Assembly: GCF_012274265.1 (NCBI RefSeq)
Contig: NZ_JAANYY010000004.1
Location: forward strand, 372,001 to 436,000
Reading direction: 5' to 3'
DNA: 64,000 nt
Source: Sphingopyxis microcysteis
Lineage (GTDB): Bacteria; Pseudomonadota; Alphaproteobacteria; Sphingomonadales; Sphingomonadaceae
Of the stretch, positions 50,233-59,001 are shown piece after piece (position 1 is the stretch's first letter; the number at the start of each line of letters is the position of its first letter). The position numbers were made by a program, and so were the translations under genes. Under the pieces are notes generated by a model that did no database searches, was not told the DNA's origin, and worked only from the letters and a program-made list of their open reading frames with translations.

Positions 50233-50982
50233 ATGAAGTTTCTTACCAAAGCGTGTTTCGGCATGCTGCTCGCCGCGTCGGCCATGTCGACGCCCGCCTT
50301 CGCCCAGGAAGAAGAAGCCAGCGGCCCGGTCTCGCTTTCGGGCGGTGTTTCGGTCGTGTCGGATTACCGGTTCCGCGGCATTTCGCTGTCGAACGAAAAG
50401 GTGGCGCTTCAGTCGACGATTACTGCCAGCCACGAAAGCGGCTTTTACGCCGGCGTTTGGGGATCGACGCTGCCCGACAGCCCCCTCTATGGCAAATATG
50501 AGCTCGATCTTTATGCCGGCTTCGCGACCGAAATCGCGCCCGGCACGACGGTCGATCTCGGCGCAACCTATTATGTCTATCCGGGCAATCAGGATTTTGC
50601 CGGTCCCAGCGACTATGTCGAAATCATCGGCAAGCTGTCGCACGACATCGGCCCCGTTTCGGCAACCGGCACGGTGGCTTATGCCCCCGACCAGAACTCG
50701 CTGGGCAGCAACGACAATATCTATCTGAACCTTGGCCTCGGCTACGGCATCCCCAACACCCCGGTGACGCTCAACGCCGGGCTCGGCTATACCGACGGTT
50801 CGCTCGGCGCGCTGGCGCCCGGCGGCAATTACCTCGACTGGATGCTCGGCGCTTCGTTCGCCGCTGGTCCCGCGACCTTTACCGTTCAATATATCGACAC
50901 CGACATCAAAAAGTCGGGCATCAAGGCCGTCGATACGCTGTTCGATCCAACCGTGGTCTTTACGCTGGGCTTTTCTTTCTGA
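50233..50982 (+). CDS. TorF-family putative porin
   Basis: A 249-residue outer-membrane beta-barrel protein with a signal peptide (MKFLTKACFGMLLAASAMST to AFA). The strands alternate polar and apolar residues (VSLSGGVSVVSDYRFRGISL, ESGFYAGVWGSTLPDSPLYG) and it ends in the barrel-type FTLGFSF with a terminal Phe. The TorF/Gcw_chp signature SDYRFRGIS is present. AGGGGGAT precedes ATG 50233. A strong terminator follows. Confidence 0.9.
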   Translation: MKFLTKACFGMLLAASAMSTPAFAQEEEASGPVSLSGGVSVVSDYRFRGISLSNEKVALQSTITASHESGFYAGVWGSTLPDSPLYGKYELDLYAGFATEIAPGTTVDLGATYYVYPGNQDFAGPSDYVEIIGKLSHDIGPVSATGTVAYAPDQNSLGSNDNIYLNLGLGYGIPNTPVTLNAGLGYTDGSLGALAPGGNYLDWMLGASFAAGPATFTVQYIDTDIKKSGIKAVDTLFDPTVVFTLGFSF

Positions 50983-51010
50983 TCGCCTAGCGGGTCAGCG
51001 ACCACGCGCG

Positions 51011-51045
51011 AAGGGGGCGGCTTCGGGGGAGGCCGCCCCCTTTTT
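51011..51045 (+). terminator. Terminator after the porin gene
   Basis: AAGGGGGCGGC and GCCGCCCCCTT enclose a short loop, followed by TTT. Confidence 0.9.
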
Positions 51046-51094
51046 CGTGCGTGCAGCAAAAGCACCGTGCATCAATTCTGTACGATCTCCCAAC

Positions 51095-51182
51095 CCGTTC
51101 GTGCTGAGCTTGTCGAAGCACCGTTCTTCTTCTTGCGACGCTAAAAGAAAGAACGGCCCTTCGACAAGCTCAGGGCAAACGG
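51095..51182. repeat. Second copy of the CTTCGACAAGCTCAGG inverted element
   Basis: CCGTTCGTGCTGAGCTTGTC and the inverted GACAAGCTCAGGGCAAACGG match 48680-48765 closely. The two copies are about 2.4 kb apart. Confidence 0.9.
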
Positions 51183-51204
51183 CTCACATTTTACACACGA
51201 TGCT

Positions 51205-52353
51205 CTAGCGCCAGCGGAGATTGTCGCGCGACAGGTCGGTGAGCGACTTGGCGCCCATCAATTTCATGCCACGCTCCATTTCGGCGCGCAGCAGCGCGAT
51301 GGCGCGGGCGACACCATCCTCGCCCGCCGCGGCGAGCGCGTAGAGATAGAGGCGGCCGCCCGAACAGGCTTTCGCGCCGACCGATAGCGCCTTCAGCACA
51401 TGGGTGCCGCGGGTGATGCCGCCGTCGCAGATGACCTCGATCCTGTCGCCGACCGCATCGACGATCTCGGCCAGCGCATCGAACGGCGCACGGCTGCCGT
51501 CGAGCTGGCGCCCGCCGTGGTTCGACACCATGATCGCAGTGGCGCCAATCTCGACCGCACGCTTGGCATCCTCGACCGCGACGATGCCTTTCAGGCAGAA
51601 GGGGCCGTCCCACTGCTGGCGGATTGCTTCGGCGCGGTTCCAGTCGAGGCTCTGGTCGAGCATCGAGGTGAAATAGTCGGCGACCGATTTGGGGACGCTC
51701 GATCCTTCGGAGACATGCGTCGCGAGGTTCGGCAGGCTGAATTTCTCGCGCAGCACATAGTTGAGCCCCCAGCCGGGCTTGGCGGCGTAGCTCAGCATAT
51801 TGCCCGGCGTGAAGCGCGGCGGCGAAGTGAAGCCCGAGCGCAGGCAGCGCTCGCGGTTGCCGCCGACGATCGTATCGACGGTGAGCGCGACGGCGTCGAA
51901 CTTCGCATCGCGCGCCGCGGCCAGCATCGCGCGGTTGAGGCCTTCATCCTTGTGGACATAGAGCTGGAACAGCTTGGGACCGCCCGTCAGCGCGCCCGCT
52001 TCGGCCAGGCTGATCGTCGCGAGGCTGGAGATGCCCGCCATCGTCCCGGCGCCTGCGGCGGCGCGCAGCACCGCGCGCTCGCCCTGCCAGTGGAACAGGC
52101 GCTGGAGCGCGGTCGGCGACAGGAACAGCGGCATCGCCATCTCGCGCCCGAACAGGGTGGTGCGCATATCGACGCTTTCGACCCCGGCGAGGACGCGGGG
52201 GATCAGGTCGCAATCGTCGAACGCGGCGCGGTTGCGGCGGCGGGTGACCTCGTCATCGGCGGCGCCGTCGATATAGTCGAACACCGGCCAGGGTAGGCGG
52301 CGTTTTGCGAGCGCGCGGAAGTCGTCGATATTGTGGCAGTCGGTGAGGCGCAC
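51205..52353 (-). CDS. FMN-dependent 2-hydroxy-acid dehydrogenase (L-lactate dehydrogenase/glycolate oxidase family)
   Basis: A 382-residue TIM-barrel flavoprotein. FMN and substrate motifs are LFLSPTALQRLFHWQGERAV, MAGISSLATISLAEAG, LYVHKDEGLNRAMLAAARDA and VSNHGGRQLDGSRAPFDALA with the catalytic His. CDGGITRGTHVLKALSVGAK follows. It oxidises an L-2-hydroxy acid to the keto acid; lldD-like is the best guess but the donor substrate is not settled. It stands alone between two repeats. Confidence 0.93.
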   Translation of the reverse strand: MRLTDCHNIDDFRALAKRRLPWPVFDYIDGAADDEVTRRRNRAAFDDCDLIPRVLAGVESVDMRTTLFGREMAMPLFLSPTALQRLFHWQGERAVLRAAAGAGTMAGISSLATISLAEAGALTGGPKLFQLYVHKDEGLNRAMLAAARDAKFDAVALTVDTIVGGNRERCLRSGFTSPPRFTPGNMLSYAAKPGWGLNYVLREKFSLPNLATHVSEGSSVPKSVADYFTSMLDQSLDWNRAEAIRQQWDGPFCLKGIVAVEDAKRAVEIGATAIMVSNHGGRQLDGSRAPFDALAEIVDAVGDRIEVICDGGITRGTHVLKALSVGAKACSGGRLYLYALAAAGEDGVARAIALLRAEMERGMKLMGAKSLTDLSRDNLRWR

Positions 52354-52374
52354 GCTTGTCTGTCCCCCTTAAAT

Positions 52375-52451
52375 CGTCATCCCGGCGAAGGCCGGGATCT
52401 CACCCTCTCGTTCTCCCTCGCCGGCGAGATCCCGGCCTTCGCCGGGATGAC
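52375..52451. repeat. CGTCATCCCGGCGAAGG inverted repeat pair
   Basis: The same element as 36375-36452: arms CGTCATCCCGGCGAAGGCCG and its inverse, with about 24 bp between. Confidence 0.9.
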
Positions 52452-52474
52452 TCGGTTGGGGTGCGTGATCGAAA

Positions 52475-53737
52475 TTAGAAGACCGTTCTTGCCGCCACCG
52501 TCCCCTTGGTCGCAAAGCTGAAGCGCGGTTCGACCGCCAGCTTCGCGTCAAGGATATGCGCCGCGATCCGCTTGCCCACCGCCGGGCCGTTCTTGAACCC
52601 GTGCCCCGATCCGCCGCCGACGAGCCAGACGCGCTCCTGCCCCGGAAAGCGGTCGATCAGATAATCGCCGTTCGAGCTATTCTCATATTGGCAGACGCGC
52701 CCGCCGATCAGCGGTGCCGACGCGAGGGCGGGGAAGCGGCGGGCGATATAGGCGCGCGCCTCGGCGATCCCCGCCGGGGTCAGGCTGCGCTCCATCGTGT
52801 CGGGGTCGATCGCCGGGCCGTGGCGGTCGATCGCGATCTTGAACCCGGCCCCCTCAAGGTCGGGGATGCCATAGAAAATGCCGTTGTTGCTGTTGTCGGC
52901 CCACACCGGCAGTTCGGGCGGCGCAAAGCGCGTGTCGCCCTGCGGCGCACCGAAATGATAGACCTCCTGCCGCGTCGCGACGATCTTGTTCATCAGCTGC
53001 TGCGGGAAGAGTTCGGCGAGCCACGGCCCCGCGGCATAGACGAGATGGTCGGCGGTGCCGCCGTCGGGCAGGCTGTGGCGCTTGATCCGTTTCGACAGCA
53101 GGGGCGCGGGCATCACGACGCGCTCGACGGCGATCTCAGCATCGGCGATGACTTCCTGGACCCCGCGGCCCGCGATCAGCGCGCCGCATTCGGTTTCGAG
53201 GATGCCGGTCTCGCCCTGATAGAATTGGATCTGGCGATATTTGTCCTGCAGCCAACGGACGTCGCCATGCTCGTGGCCGACGCGATTGGCCTGAAGCCAC
53301 GCCAGCGACTGCGCGGTATAGGCGTCGCCCTGCGGCGCGAACCACAGCACGCCGGTGTTGTGAAAGATCGGCGCACTGGCGCTGTCCGACAGTGCTTTCC
53401 AATAGGGCAGCGATTCGCGCGCCATTTCGGAATAGATGGTATCGGCGCCATAGCCCATGCGGATGACGCGGCTTTCGCCGCCCGAGGACGAGCGGACATG
53501 CCCCGCGCCATAGGCGTCGAACAGGCGCACGCTCTTGCCCGCCCGCAGCAGATGCCACGCGGTCCATGCGCCGAACACCCCGGCGCCGATGATCGCGACA
53601 TCGACGTGCTGGACCTTGGGCTTGGCGGGTTTGCGCTTCTTCGAGCGCCGTTCGGCCGCCGCCGCACTCGCCGCAACCGGCAGCGCAGCGAGTCCGGTCA
53701 GCAGCGCCCGCCGGCTGGGGACGCTATCGCCCGCCAC
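52475..53737 (-). CDS. Exported FAD-dependent amine/amino-acid oxidase (sarcosine-oxidase-like)
   Basis: A 420-residue DAO-fold enzyme from GTG 53737 (MAGDSVPSRRALLTGLAALP). The N-terminus looks like a Tat signal (SRRALLTG), then IIGAGVFGAWTAWHLLRAGK (FAD loop) and SSGGESRVIRMGYGADTIYS, the sarcosine-oxidase signature. The C-terminal active-site end is VWLVGGGSGHGFKNGPAVGK. It probably oxidises a secondary amine or amino acid in the periplasm. Its start overlaps the preceding amidohydrolase stop by 14 bp, so the two are coupled. Confidence 0.88.
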   Translation of the reverse strand: MAGDSVPSRRALLTGLAALPVAASAAAAERRSKKRKPAKPKVQHVDVAIIGAGVFGAWTAWHLLRAGKSVRLFDAYGAGHVRSSSGGESRVIRMGYGADTIYSEMARESLPYWKALSDSASAPIFHNTGVLWFAPQGDAYTAQSLAWLQANRVGHEHGDVRWLQDKYRQIQFYQGETGILETECGALIAGRGVQEVIADAEIAVERVVMPAPLLSKRIKRHSLPDGGTADHLVYAAGPWLAELFPQQLMNKIVATRQEVYHFGAPQGDTRFAPPELPVWADNSNNGIFYGIPDLEGAGFKIAIDRHGPAIDPDTMERSLTPAGIAEARAYIARRFPALASAPLIGGRVCQYENSSNGDYLIDRFPGQERVWLVGGGSGHGFKNGPAVGKRIAAHILDAKLAVEPRFSFATKGTVAARTVF

Positions 53738-55409
53738 CCGGCGCGTCCTTCTTGTAATAGCGGTAGCCGCCGATCCACGTTTCGAGCGGCACCATCTTGC
53801 GAATTTCGTCGGGGCTGGCGAGCATCGGGTCGGCGTCGATCATCAGGAAGTCGGCGCGCATCCCCGGCATCAGCGTGCCGATGCGGTCCTCGGCGAAGGC
53901 GGCGTAGGCCGCGGTGCGGGTAAAGCCGTCGAGCGCCGCTTCGCGGTTCACCGCTTCCTCGGGCCGCCAGCCGCCAAAGGGCTGGCCGTTCGCGTCGGTG
54001 CGCGAGATGGCGGCAGCAAGGCCGGCAAAGGGATCGGCGCTTTCGACCGGGACGTCGGAACCAAAGGCGAGGCGGGCGCCCGCCGCTTGCAGGCTGCGCC
54101 ACGCATAGGCGCCCTTCAGCCGATCGGGGCCGAGCCGTGCCTCGGCCATCAGCCGGTCGCTGGTCTGGTGGACCGGCTGCATCGAGGCGATCACCTTCAG
54201 GCTGGCAAAGCGCGCGATGTCGGCGGGGTCGATCACCTGCGCATGTTCGATGCGCCAGCGGCGTTCGCCCGGCAAGTCGGCGTTAAGGTCGGCGATCGCG
54301 TTCAAGGCCTCGGCATTGGCGGCGTCGCCGATCGCGTGGATCGTCACCTGGAACTTGTCCATCGACGCGCGCACCATCTTGTTGCGGAGCTGCGCCGGGG
54401 TGAGCAGCGGCAGGCCGGCCTGGCCCGGCGCGTCGCTGTATGGCGCCTTCAGCCATGCGCCGCGCGACCCGAGCGCGCCGTCGAGGTAGAGCTTGACCCC
54501 GACCATGCGCAGCCGGTCGTCGTACAGCCACGGCGTCGGTTCACCGCCCGCGATCATCGCCATATTGTCGATGTCGCCGCCGTAGCTGAGGATGCGGACC
54601 GCGAGCTGTTTCTTGTCGCCGGCGCGGCGGAACGCCTGCCAGTCGAGGATCGACGTCCCCATGTCGGCGATCGCGGTAATTCCCTGTTCGAGCAGTTTCT
54701 GCTGCGCGAGCAGCAAGGCGCGGTCGAGGTCGCGGGCGAGGGGTTTGGGCTTGGCGCTATCGATCAGGCTCATCGCGGCGTCGACAAAGACGCCGCTCGG
54801 CTTGCCGTCCGCCATCTCGATGCGGCCGCCGTCGGGTGACTTGCTGGCGGCGGTCACCTTGGCCGCGGTCATCGCGGCGGTGTTCGCCCAGCCCGCATGG
54901 CCGTCGACGCGTTCGAGCCAGACCGGGCGGTTCGGCACCGCGGCGTCAAGGTCGGCGGCGGTCGGGAACCGGCCCAGACCCCATTTTTCCTGATTCCATC
55001 CCGACCCGATGATCCACGGCATTTCGGGATTGTCGGCGGCATATTTCCGGATCGCCGCCTGGGCTTCGGCCAGCGAGTTGGTGCCCGAGAGGTCGAGCAG
55101 CATCAGCTGGAAACCCAGCCCCATGACATGACCGTGCGCGTCGATCAGCCCGGGGATCAGGGTGCGGCCCTTGCCATCCTCCTTGAAATCGGGGCGTTCG
55201 GGGCGCTTGTCCTTGCGGTCGAGCAGCTCTTTGACCTTGCCCTCCTTGTCGATGACCAGCCCGGTAAAGCGCACCAGCTTGCCGTCCTTGTCGAGCGTGA
55301 TGCCGTTGACATTGTCGACGAGCGTGTCGGCGTGCGCGGGGGCGGCGATGGAGAGGGCGAGCGCGGCCGCAATCAAGCCCCTCCCCTTCAGGAGCGTCGG
55401 GTCGGCCAT
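53724..55409 (-). CDS. Amidohydrolase 3 family protein (YtcJ-like), exported
   Basis: A 561-residue metal-dependent amidohydrolase. The signal peptide is IAAALALSIAAPAHA. The metal ligands are in IPGLIDAHGHVMGLGFQLML (HxH), VGVKLYLDGALGSRGAW, TIHAIGDAANAEALNAI and RWRIEHAQVIDP, and the final Asp is in LAFGSDVPVESADPFAGLAA. ATG 55409 lies inside a palindromic repeat and gives ADPTLLKGRG ahead of the signal; the alternative start is TTG 55376 just after the GGGGAGGGG of the repeat. Substrate unknown; the coupled FAD oxidase suggests joint catabolism of an amide-bearing compound. Confidence 0.88.
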   Translation of the reverse strand: MADPTLLKGRGLIAAALALSIAAPAHADTLVDNVNGITLDKDGKLVRFTGLVIDKEGKVKELLDRKDKRPERPDFKEDGKGRTLIPGLIDAHGHVMGLGFQLMLLDLSGTNSLAEAQAAIRKYAADNPEMPWIIGSGWNQEKWGLGRFPTAADLDAAVPNRPVWLERVDGHAGWANTAAMTAAKVTAASKSPDGGRIEMADGKPSGVFVDAAMSLIDSAKPKPLARDLDRALLLAQQKLLEQGITAIADMGTSILDWQAFRRAGDKKQLAVRILSYGGDIDNMAMIAGGEPTPWLYDDRLRMVGVKLYLDGALGSRGAWLKAPYSDAPGQAGLPLLTPAQLRNKMVRASMDKFQVTIHAIGDAANAEALNAIADLNADLPGERRWRIEHAQVIDPADIARFASLKVIASMQPVHQTSDRLMAEARLGPDRLKGAYAWRSLQAAGARLAFGSDVPVESADPFAGLAAAISRTDANGQPFGGWRPEEAVNREAALDGFTRTAAYAAFAEDRIGTLMPGMRADFLMIDADPMLASPDEIRKMVPLETWIGGYRYYKKDAPGGGR

Positions 55410-55562
55410 GCCCCCGGCATGGCCTGAATAGTCCGGGGGACTGTTCACCCGACGCTGGGTTGGGGTGGGGGCCCGCGGCGTGGCGTGAGGCCACTGGCCC
55501 TCACCCGCTGCGACTAGGCAGCAAGCTGCCAAGTCTCGCTGCCCTCCCCTGAAGGGGAGGGC
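55377..55562. repeat. Palindromic element, copy with a nested insertion
   Basis: It has the same ends as the truB element (CCCCTCCCCTTCAGG and CCTGAAGGGGAGGG) but is longer, because a second inverted repeat is inserted near the left end (55393-55456). It supplies the start region of the amidohydrolase. Confidence 0.85.
55393..55456. repeat. Second palindrome nested inside the repeat element
   Basis: Arms AGCGTCGGGT (55393-55402) and ACCCGACGCT (55447-55456) flank inner hairpins GGCCATGCC / GGCATGGCC and GTCCGGGGGAC. It occurs only in this copy. Confidence 0.75.
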
Positions 55563-55579
55563 GAATTTTTGAAGTCGGT

Positions 55580-56458
55580 TCATTTCGGCAACCTTGTTAC
55601 GAGTGAGCTGGTGTCGCGGCGGCCATGTCCGGCCTTTTGCACATCGGCGTAGAATTGATCGACGATCGCGGCGACGGGGATCGTCGCGCCGTTCGAGCGC
55701 GCTTCGTCGAGCGCGAGGCCGAGGTCCTTGCGCATCCAGTCGACCGCAAAGCCAAAGTCGAACTCGTCCTTGGCCATCGTGTCCCAGCGGTTGAGCATCT
55801 GCCAGCTCGCCGCCGCGCCGCCCGACACCGCCTCGAACACCTTGTCGGTGTCGAGCTTCGACGCCTGCGCAAAGCGCAGCGCTTCGGACAGGCCTTGCAG
55901 CACCCCGGCGATCGCGATCTGGTTGACCATCTTGGTCGTCTGCCCCGCGCCGGGGCCGCCGATATGAACCATGCGCGCGGCATAGGCCTGCATCACCGGC
56001 TCGGCGGCCGCGAACGCCGCCCTGGTCCCGCCGCACATGATCGACAGCGTGCCGTTCTGCGCCCCCGCTTCGCCGCCCGACACCGGCGCATCGACGCACA
56101 GCAGGCCAAGCCCGTCGGCCTCGACCGACAGCTGGCGGGCGATCCGCGCCGATACCGTGGTATGGTCGATAAACAAGGCGCCTTTGCGCATCGCGCGGAA
56201 CGCCCCGTCGCGCCCCAGCGTCACCTGCGCCAGATCATCGTCGTTGCCGACGCAGGTCAGCACGACATCGGCGTCCTGCGCCGCCTCCGCCGGGGTCGCC
56301 GCCGCCTTGCCGCCATGCGCCGCGACCCAGGCGTCGGCCTTGGCGCGCGTGCGGTTATAGACGGTGAGGTCATGGCCCGCTTTCGCAAGATGCCCCGCCA
56401 TCGGACCGCCCATGACGCCGGTGCCGATGAAGCTGATGCGCAATTTTTGTTCGCTCAT
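55580..56458 (-). CDS. NAD(P)-binding 3-hydroxyisobutyrate dehydrogenase-like protein
   Basis: A 292-residue member of the beta-hydroxyacid dehydrogenase family. The Rossmann loop is ISFIGTGVMGGPMAGHLAKA, the substrate loop VDAPVSGGEAGAQNGTLSIM, and the catalytic Lys lies in GPGAGQTTKMVNQIAIAGVL. The C-terminal domain ends GHGRRDTSSLVTRLPK. It could act on 3-hydroxyisobutyrate, tartronate semialdehyde or glyoxylate. It lies between two copies of the palindromic element and is divergent from ilvA. Confidence 0.92.
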   Translation of the reverse strand: MSEQKLRISFIGTGVMGGPMAGHLAKAGHDLTVYNRTRAKADAWVAAHGGKAAATPAEAAQDADVVLTCVGNDDDLAQVTLGRDGAFRAMRKGALFIDHTTVSARIARQLSVEADGLGLLCVDAPVSGGEAGAQNGTLSIMCGGTRAAFAAAEPVMQAYAARMVHIGGPGAGQTTKMVNQIAIAGVLQGLSEALRFAQASKLDTDKVFEAVSGGAAASWQMLNRWDTMAKDEFDFGFAVDWMRKDLGLALDEARSNGATIPVAAIVDQFYADVQKAGHGRRDTSSLVTRLPK

Positions 56459-56511
56459 GCTCGGTCCATAGCATTGTTTTGAGGGGGTGCCAGAGCGAGC
56501 AGCACAATCAA

Positions 56512-56638
56512 GCCCCTCCCCTTCAGGGGAGGGGTTGGGGTGGGGGCCATCGGCCTTGCGCAAGGCCGATGGCCCCCACCCGCTGCAACTAGGCAGCAAG
56601 CTGCCAAGTTTCGCTGCCCTCCCCTGAAGGGGAGGGCG
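56512..56638. repeat. Palindromic element between the dehydrogenase and ilvA
   Basis: A 127-bp copy closely similar to the truB element: CCCCTCCCCTTCAGGGGAGG ends and an inner CATCGGCCTTGCG / CGCAAGGCCGATG repeat. Confidence 0.9.
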
Positions 56639-56686
56639 CAAGAAGGCCTTTCCCTTCGCTGCCCTTGCCGTTAGGGCCGCAACGCT

Positions 56687-57937
56687 ATGACCGATCACCT
56701 GACTCTGACGCCCGCCGCCGATTTGCCGGCGATCACATTGGACGATGTGCGCGCGGCGGCGGAGCGAATTGATGGCGCGGTGGTGCGCACGCCGACGCTG
56801 AAGTCGCAGACGCTTTCGGAGCTGGTCGGCGCCGATGTGTGGCTGAAGTTCGAGAATCTGCAATTCACCGCGGCGTACAAGGAACGCGGCGCCTTGAATG
56901 CCCTGCTGTTGCTGAGCGAGGAAGCCAAGGCCCGCGGTGCGATCGCCGCATCGGCGGGCAATCATGCGCAAGGGCTGGCCTATCATGGCAAAAGGCTGGG
57001 CGTGCCGGTGACGATCGTGATGCCCAAGACCACGCCGCAGGTGAAAGTGTCGCAGACCGCGAGCCACGGCGCGACGATCGTGCTGCACGGCGAGACGTTC
57101 GACGACGCCTATGCCCATGCGCGGCTGCTGGAGGTCGAGCGCGGGCTGACCTTTGTCCACCCCTTCGACCATCCGCACGTCGCGGCGGGGCAGGGGACGG
57201 TTGCGCTCGAAATGCTCGAGGACGTGCCCGAGCTTGATACCCTCATCGTGCCGATCGGCGGCGGCGGGCTGCTTGCGGGCATGGGCACCGCGGCGCGCGG
57301 GATCAAGAACGACATGCGGCTGGTTGGCGTGCAGGCCGAACTATATCCGTCGATGTATGCCGAGTTGAACGGTGTCGACATGGCGTGCGAGGGCGACACG
57401 CTGGCCGAGGGCATCGCGGTCAAGGAACCGGGGTCCTACACCCGCAAGCTCGTTGCCGAACTTAACGACGACATCGTGCTCGTCGCCGAACGGCATCTGG
57501 AGCGGGCGGTGAGCCTGCTGCTCCAGATCGAAAAGACGGTGGTTGAGGGCGCGGGCGCGGCAGGACTCGCGGCGATGCTCGCGCATCCGGAGGAGTTTGC
57601 GGGGCGCAAGGTCGGGCTTGTGCTCACCGGCGGCAATATCGACACGCGGCTGCTCGCGAACGTGTTGCTGCGCGACCTCGCGCGCTCGGGCCGCATCGCG
57701 CGGCTGCGCATCCGCTTGCAGGATCGACCGGGCGCGTTGTTCAAGGTGATGAAGCTGTTCGACGAGAAACAGGTCAACATCATCGAAATCTATCACCAGC
57801 GCATCTTCACGACCTTGCCTGCCAAGGGGCTGATCACCGATATCGAATGCGAAGCGCGCGACCGCGAACATCTCGACAGCCTTGTCGCCTCGCTGCGCGA
57901 TGCGGGGTATATGGTGACCACGGTGGAGTTGGCTTAA
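56687..57937 (+). CDS. ilvA: Threonine ammonia-lyase with ACT domain
   Basis: A 416-residue PLP enzyme that deaminates threonine to 2-oxobutyrate, feeding isoleucine synthesis. The PLP Lys is K65 in FTAAYKERGALNALLL. The phosphate loop is in IAASAGNHAQGLAYHGKRLG, and IVPIGGGGLLAGMGTAAR is the Gly-rich loop. The C-terminal ACT-like domain (RLRIRLQDRPGALFKVMKLF to VASLRDAGYMVTTVELA) makes it the regulated short form. GC-rich and host-like; flanked by palindromic elements on both sides. Confidence 0.94.
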   Translation: MTDHLTLTPAADLPAITLDDVRAAAERIDGAVVRTPTLKSQTLSELVGADVWLKFENLQFTAAYKERGALNALLLLSEEAKARGAIAASAGNHAQGLAYHGKRLGVPVTIVMPKTTPQVKVSQTASHGATIVLHGETFDDAYAHARLLEVERGLTFVHPFDHPHVAAGQGTVALEMLEDVPELDTLIVPIGGGGLLAGMGTAARGIKNDMRLVGVQAELYPSMYAELNGVDMACEGDTLAEGIAVKEPGSYTRKLVAELNDDIVLVAERHLERAVSLLLQIEKTVVEGAGAAGLAAMLAHPEEFAGRKVGLVLTGGNIDTRLLANVLLRDLARSGRIARLRIRLQDRPGALFKVMKLFDEKQVNIIEIYHQRIFTTLPAKGLITDIECEARDREHLDSLVASLRDAGYMVTTVELA

Positions 57938-57946
57938 ACGCAATAT

Positions 57947-58106
57947 GCCCCTCCCCTTCAGGGGAGGGGCAACGAAGACTTGGCAGCTTGCTGCCTAGTC
58001 GTAGTGGGGTGGGGGCCAGCGGCCTTGCGCAAGGCCGCGGGCCCCACCCGCTGCGACTAACGAACAAGTTCGTAAGTCTCGTTGCCCTCCCCTGAAGGGG
58101 AGGGCG
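57947..58106. repeat. Palindromic element between ilvA and the thioesterase gene
   Basis: A 160-bp variant: the same CCCCTCCCCTTCAGGGGAGG end and CCCTCCCCTGAAGGGGAGG end, with an extra TTGGCAGCTTGCTGCC hairpin near the left end. Its right end overlaps the ribosome binding region of the next gene. Confidence 0.9.
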
Positions 58107-58114
58107 TAGAGGAT

Positions 58115-58516
58115 ATGACCCCAATGAAATCCTTCACCCTCCAACTCACCGCCACCCCCGACGCCATCGACGAACTCGGCCATGTCAACAATGCGGTCTG
58201 GGTCCAGTGGATCCAGCAGGTCGCGACCGGGCATTGGGACGCCGCGGCGCCGCAAAGCCATAAGGACGCCTATGTCTGGGTCGTGGTGCGGCACGAGATC
58301 GACTATCTGCGCGCGCTTGGTCCCGGCGAAACGGTGACCGCGCGGACGTGGGTCGCCGACACGCCGCAGGGGGCGAAGTTCGACCGGTTCATGGAGTTCA
58401 CCGGCGCCGACGGCAAGGTGCATGTGCGGGCACGGACGGTGTGGGCGCTGCTCGACAAGGCGAGCGGGCGGCCGCTGCGCGTGACCGCCGAAGTGGTGGC
58501 GCCGTTCCTCGATTAG
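58115..58516 (+). CDS. 4-hydroxybenzoyl-CoA thioesterase-type hotdog protein
   Basis: A 133-residue hotdog-fold thioesterase: DELGHVNNAVWVQWIQQVAT (the catalytic Asp-x-x-x-H-V-N-N segment), VWVVVRHEIDYLRALGPGET and HVRARTVWALLDKASGRPLR. Start 58115 follows AGAGGAT; ATG 58124 is possible. The preceding repeat ends 9 bp upstream. Its stop overlaps the convergent MarR gene's stop by 3 bp. Acyl-CoA substrate unknown. Confidence 0.9.
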   Translation: MTPMKSFTLQLTATPDAIDELGHVNNAVWVQWIQQVATGHWDAAAPQSHKDAYVWVVVRHEIDYLRALGPGETVTARTWVADTPQGAKFDRFMEFTGADGKVHVRARTVWALLDKASGRPLRVTAEVVAPFLD

Positions 58517-59001
58517 CGGGATTGTGGCGGCGTGCGTTCGCGAAGCGGCCGCTCTTTGAGCGCCCGCAAGGTTTTCAATATCATCGCATGCACATCGCCG
58601 GTCTCTTCGAAGAGTCGTCGGTACACCTCGGAAATTTCTTCGCTATATCGGTCTTGCATCGCCATTTGGGCCTGTCCCTTTTCGGTCAGGCGAAACAGCT
58701 TGCGGCGCGCGTCGGCCGGATCGGGATGCTGGGTTATCAGGCCGAGGCGAATCAGCGCCGGGCATTTCTGGATCACCAGCTGGTGCGACTGCCCCAGCGT
58801 TCGCGCCAGCTCCGCCGCCGACGCCTCCCCCGCCTGCCGCAGCGCGGTGAGCAGCGAGCAGGATCGCACCGGGATGACGATGCCCGCCGCATCGAACAGC
58901 TCGCGCGTCTGGTCCTCGATCGTCTGGCTCAAGGCCTCGCTGAGCCGACCGAGGAACGATATGTCGTCGAGGTCGGCTGCGCGGTCAGTCGAGGCGGGCA
59001 T
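58513..59001 (-). CDS. MarR-family transcriptional regulator
   Basis: A 162-residue winged-helix regulator: RSCSLLTALRQAGEASAAEL, ARTLGQSHQLVIQKCPALIR and LGLITQHPDPADARRKLFRL, the MarR recognition helix and wing. ATG 59001 overlaps the S41 gene's stop by 17 bp, so the two are coupled. A perfect 34-bp palindrome lies upstream of the operon and is the obvious candidate operator, making this an autoregulated unit. Confidence 0.9.
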   Translation of the reverse strand: MPASTDRAADLDDISFLGRLSEALSQTIEDQTRELFDAAGIVIPVRSCSLLTALRQAGEASAAELARTLGQSHQLVIQKCPALIRLGLITQHPDPADARRKLFRLTEKGQAQMAMQDRYSEEISEVYRRLFEETGDVHAMILKTLRALKERPLRERTPPQSR

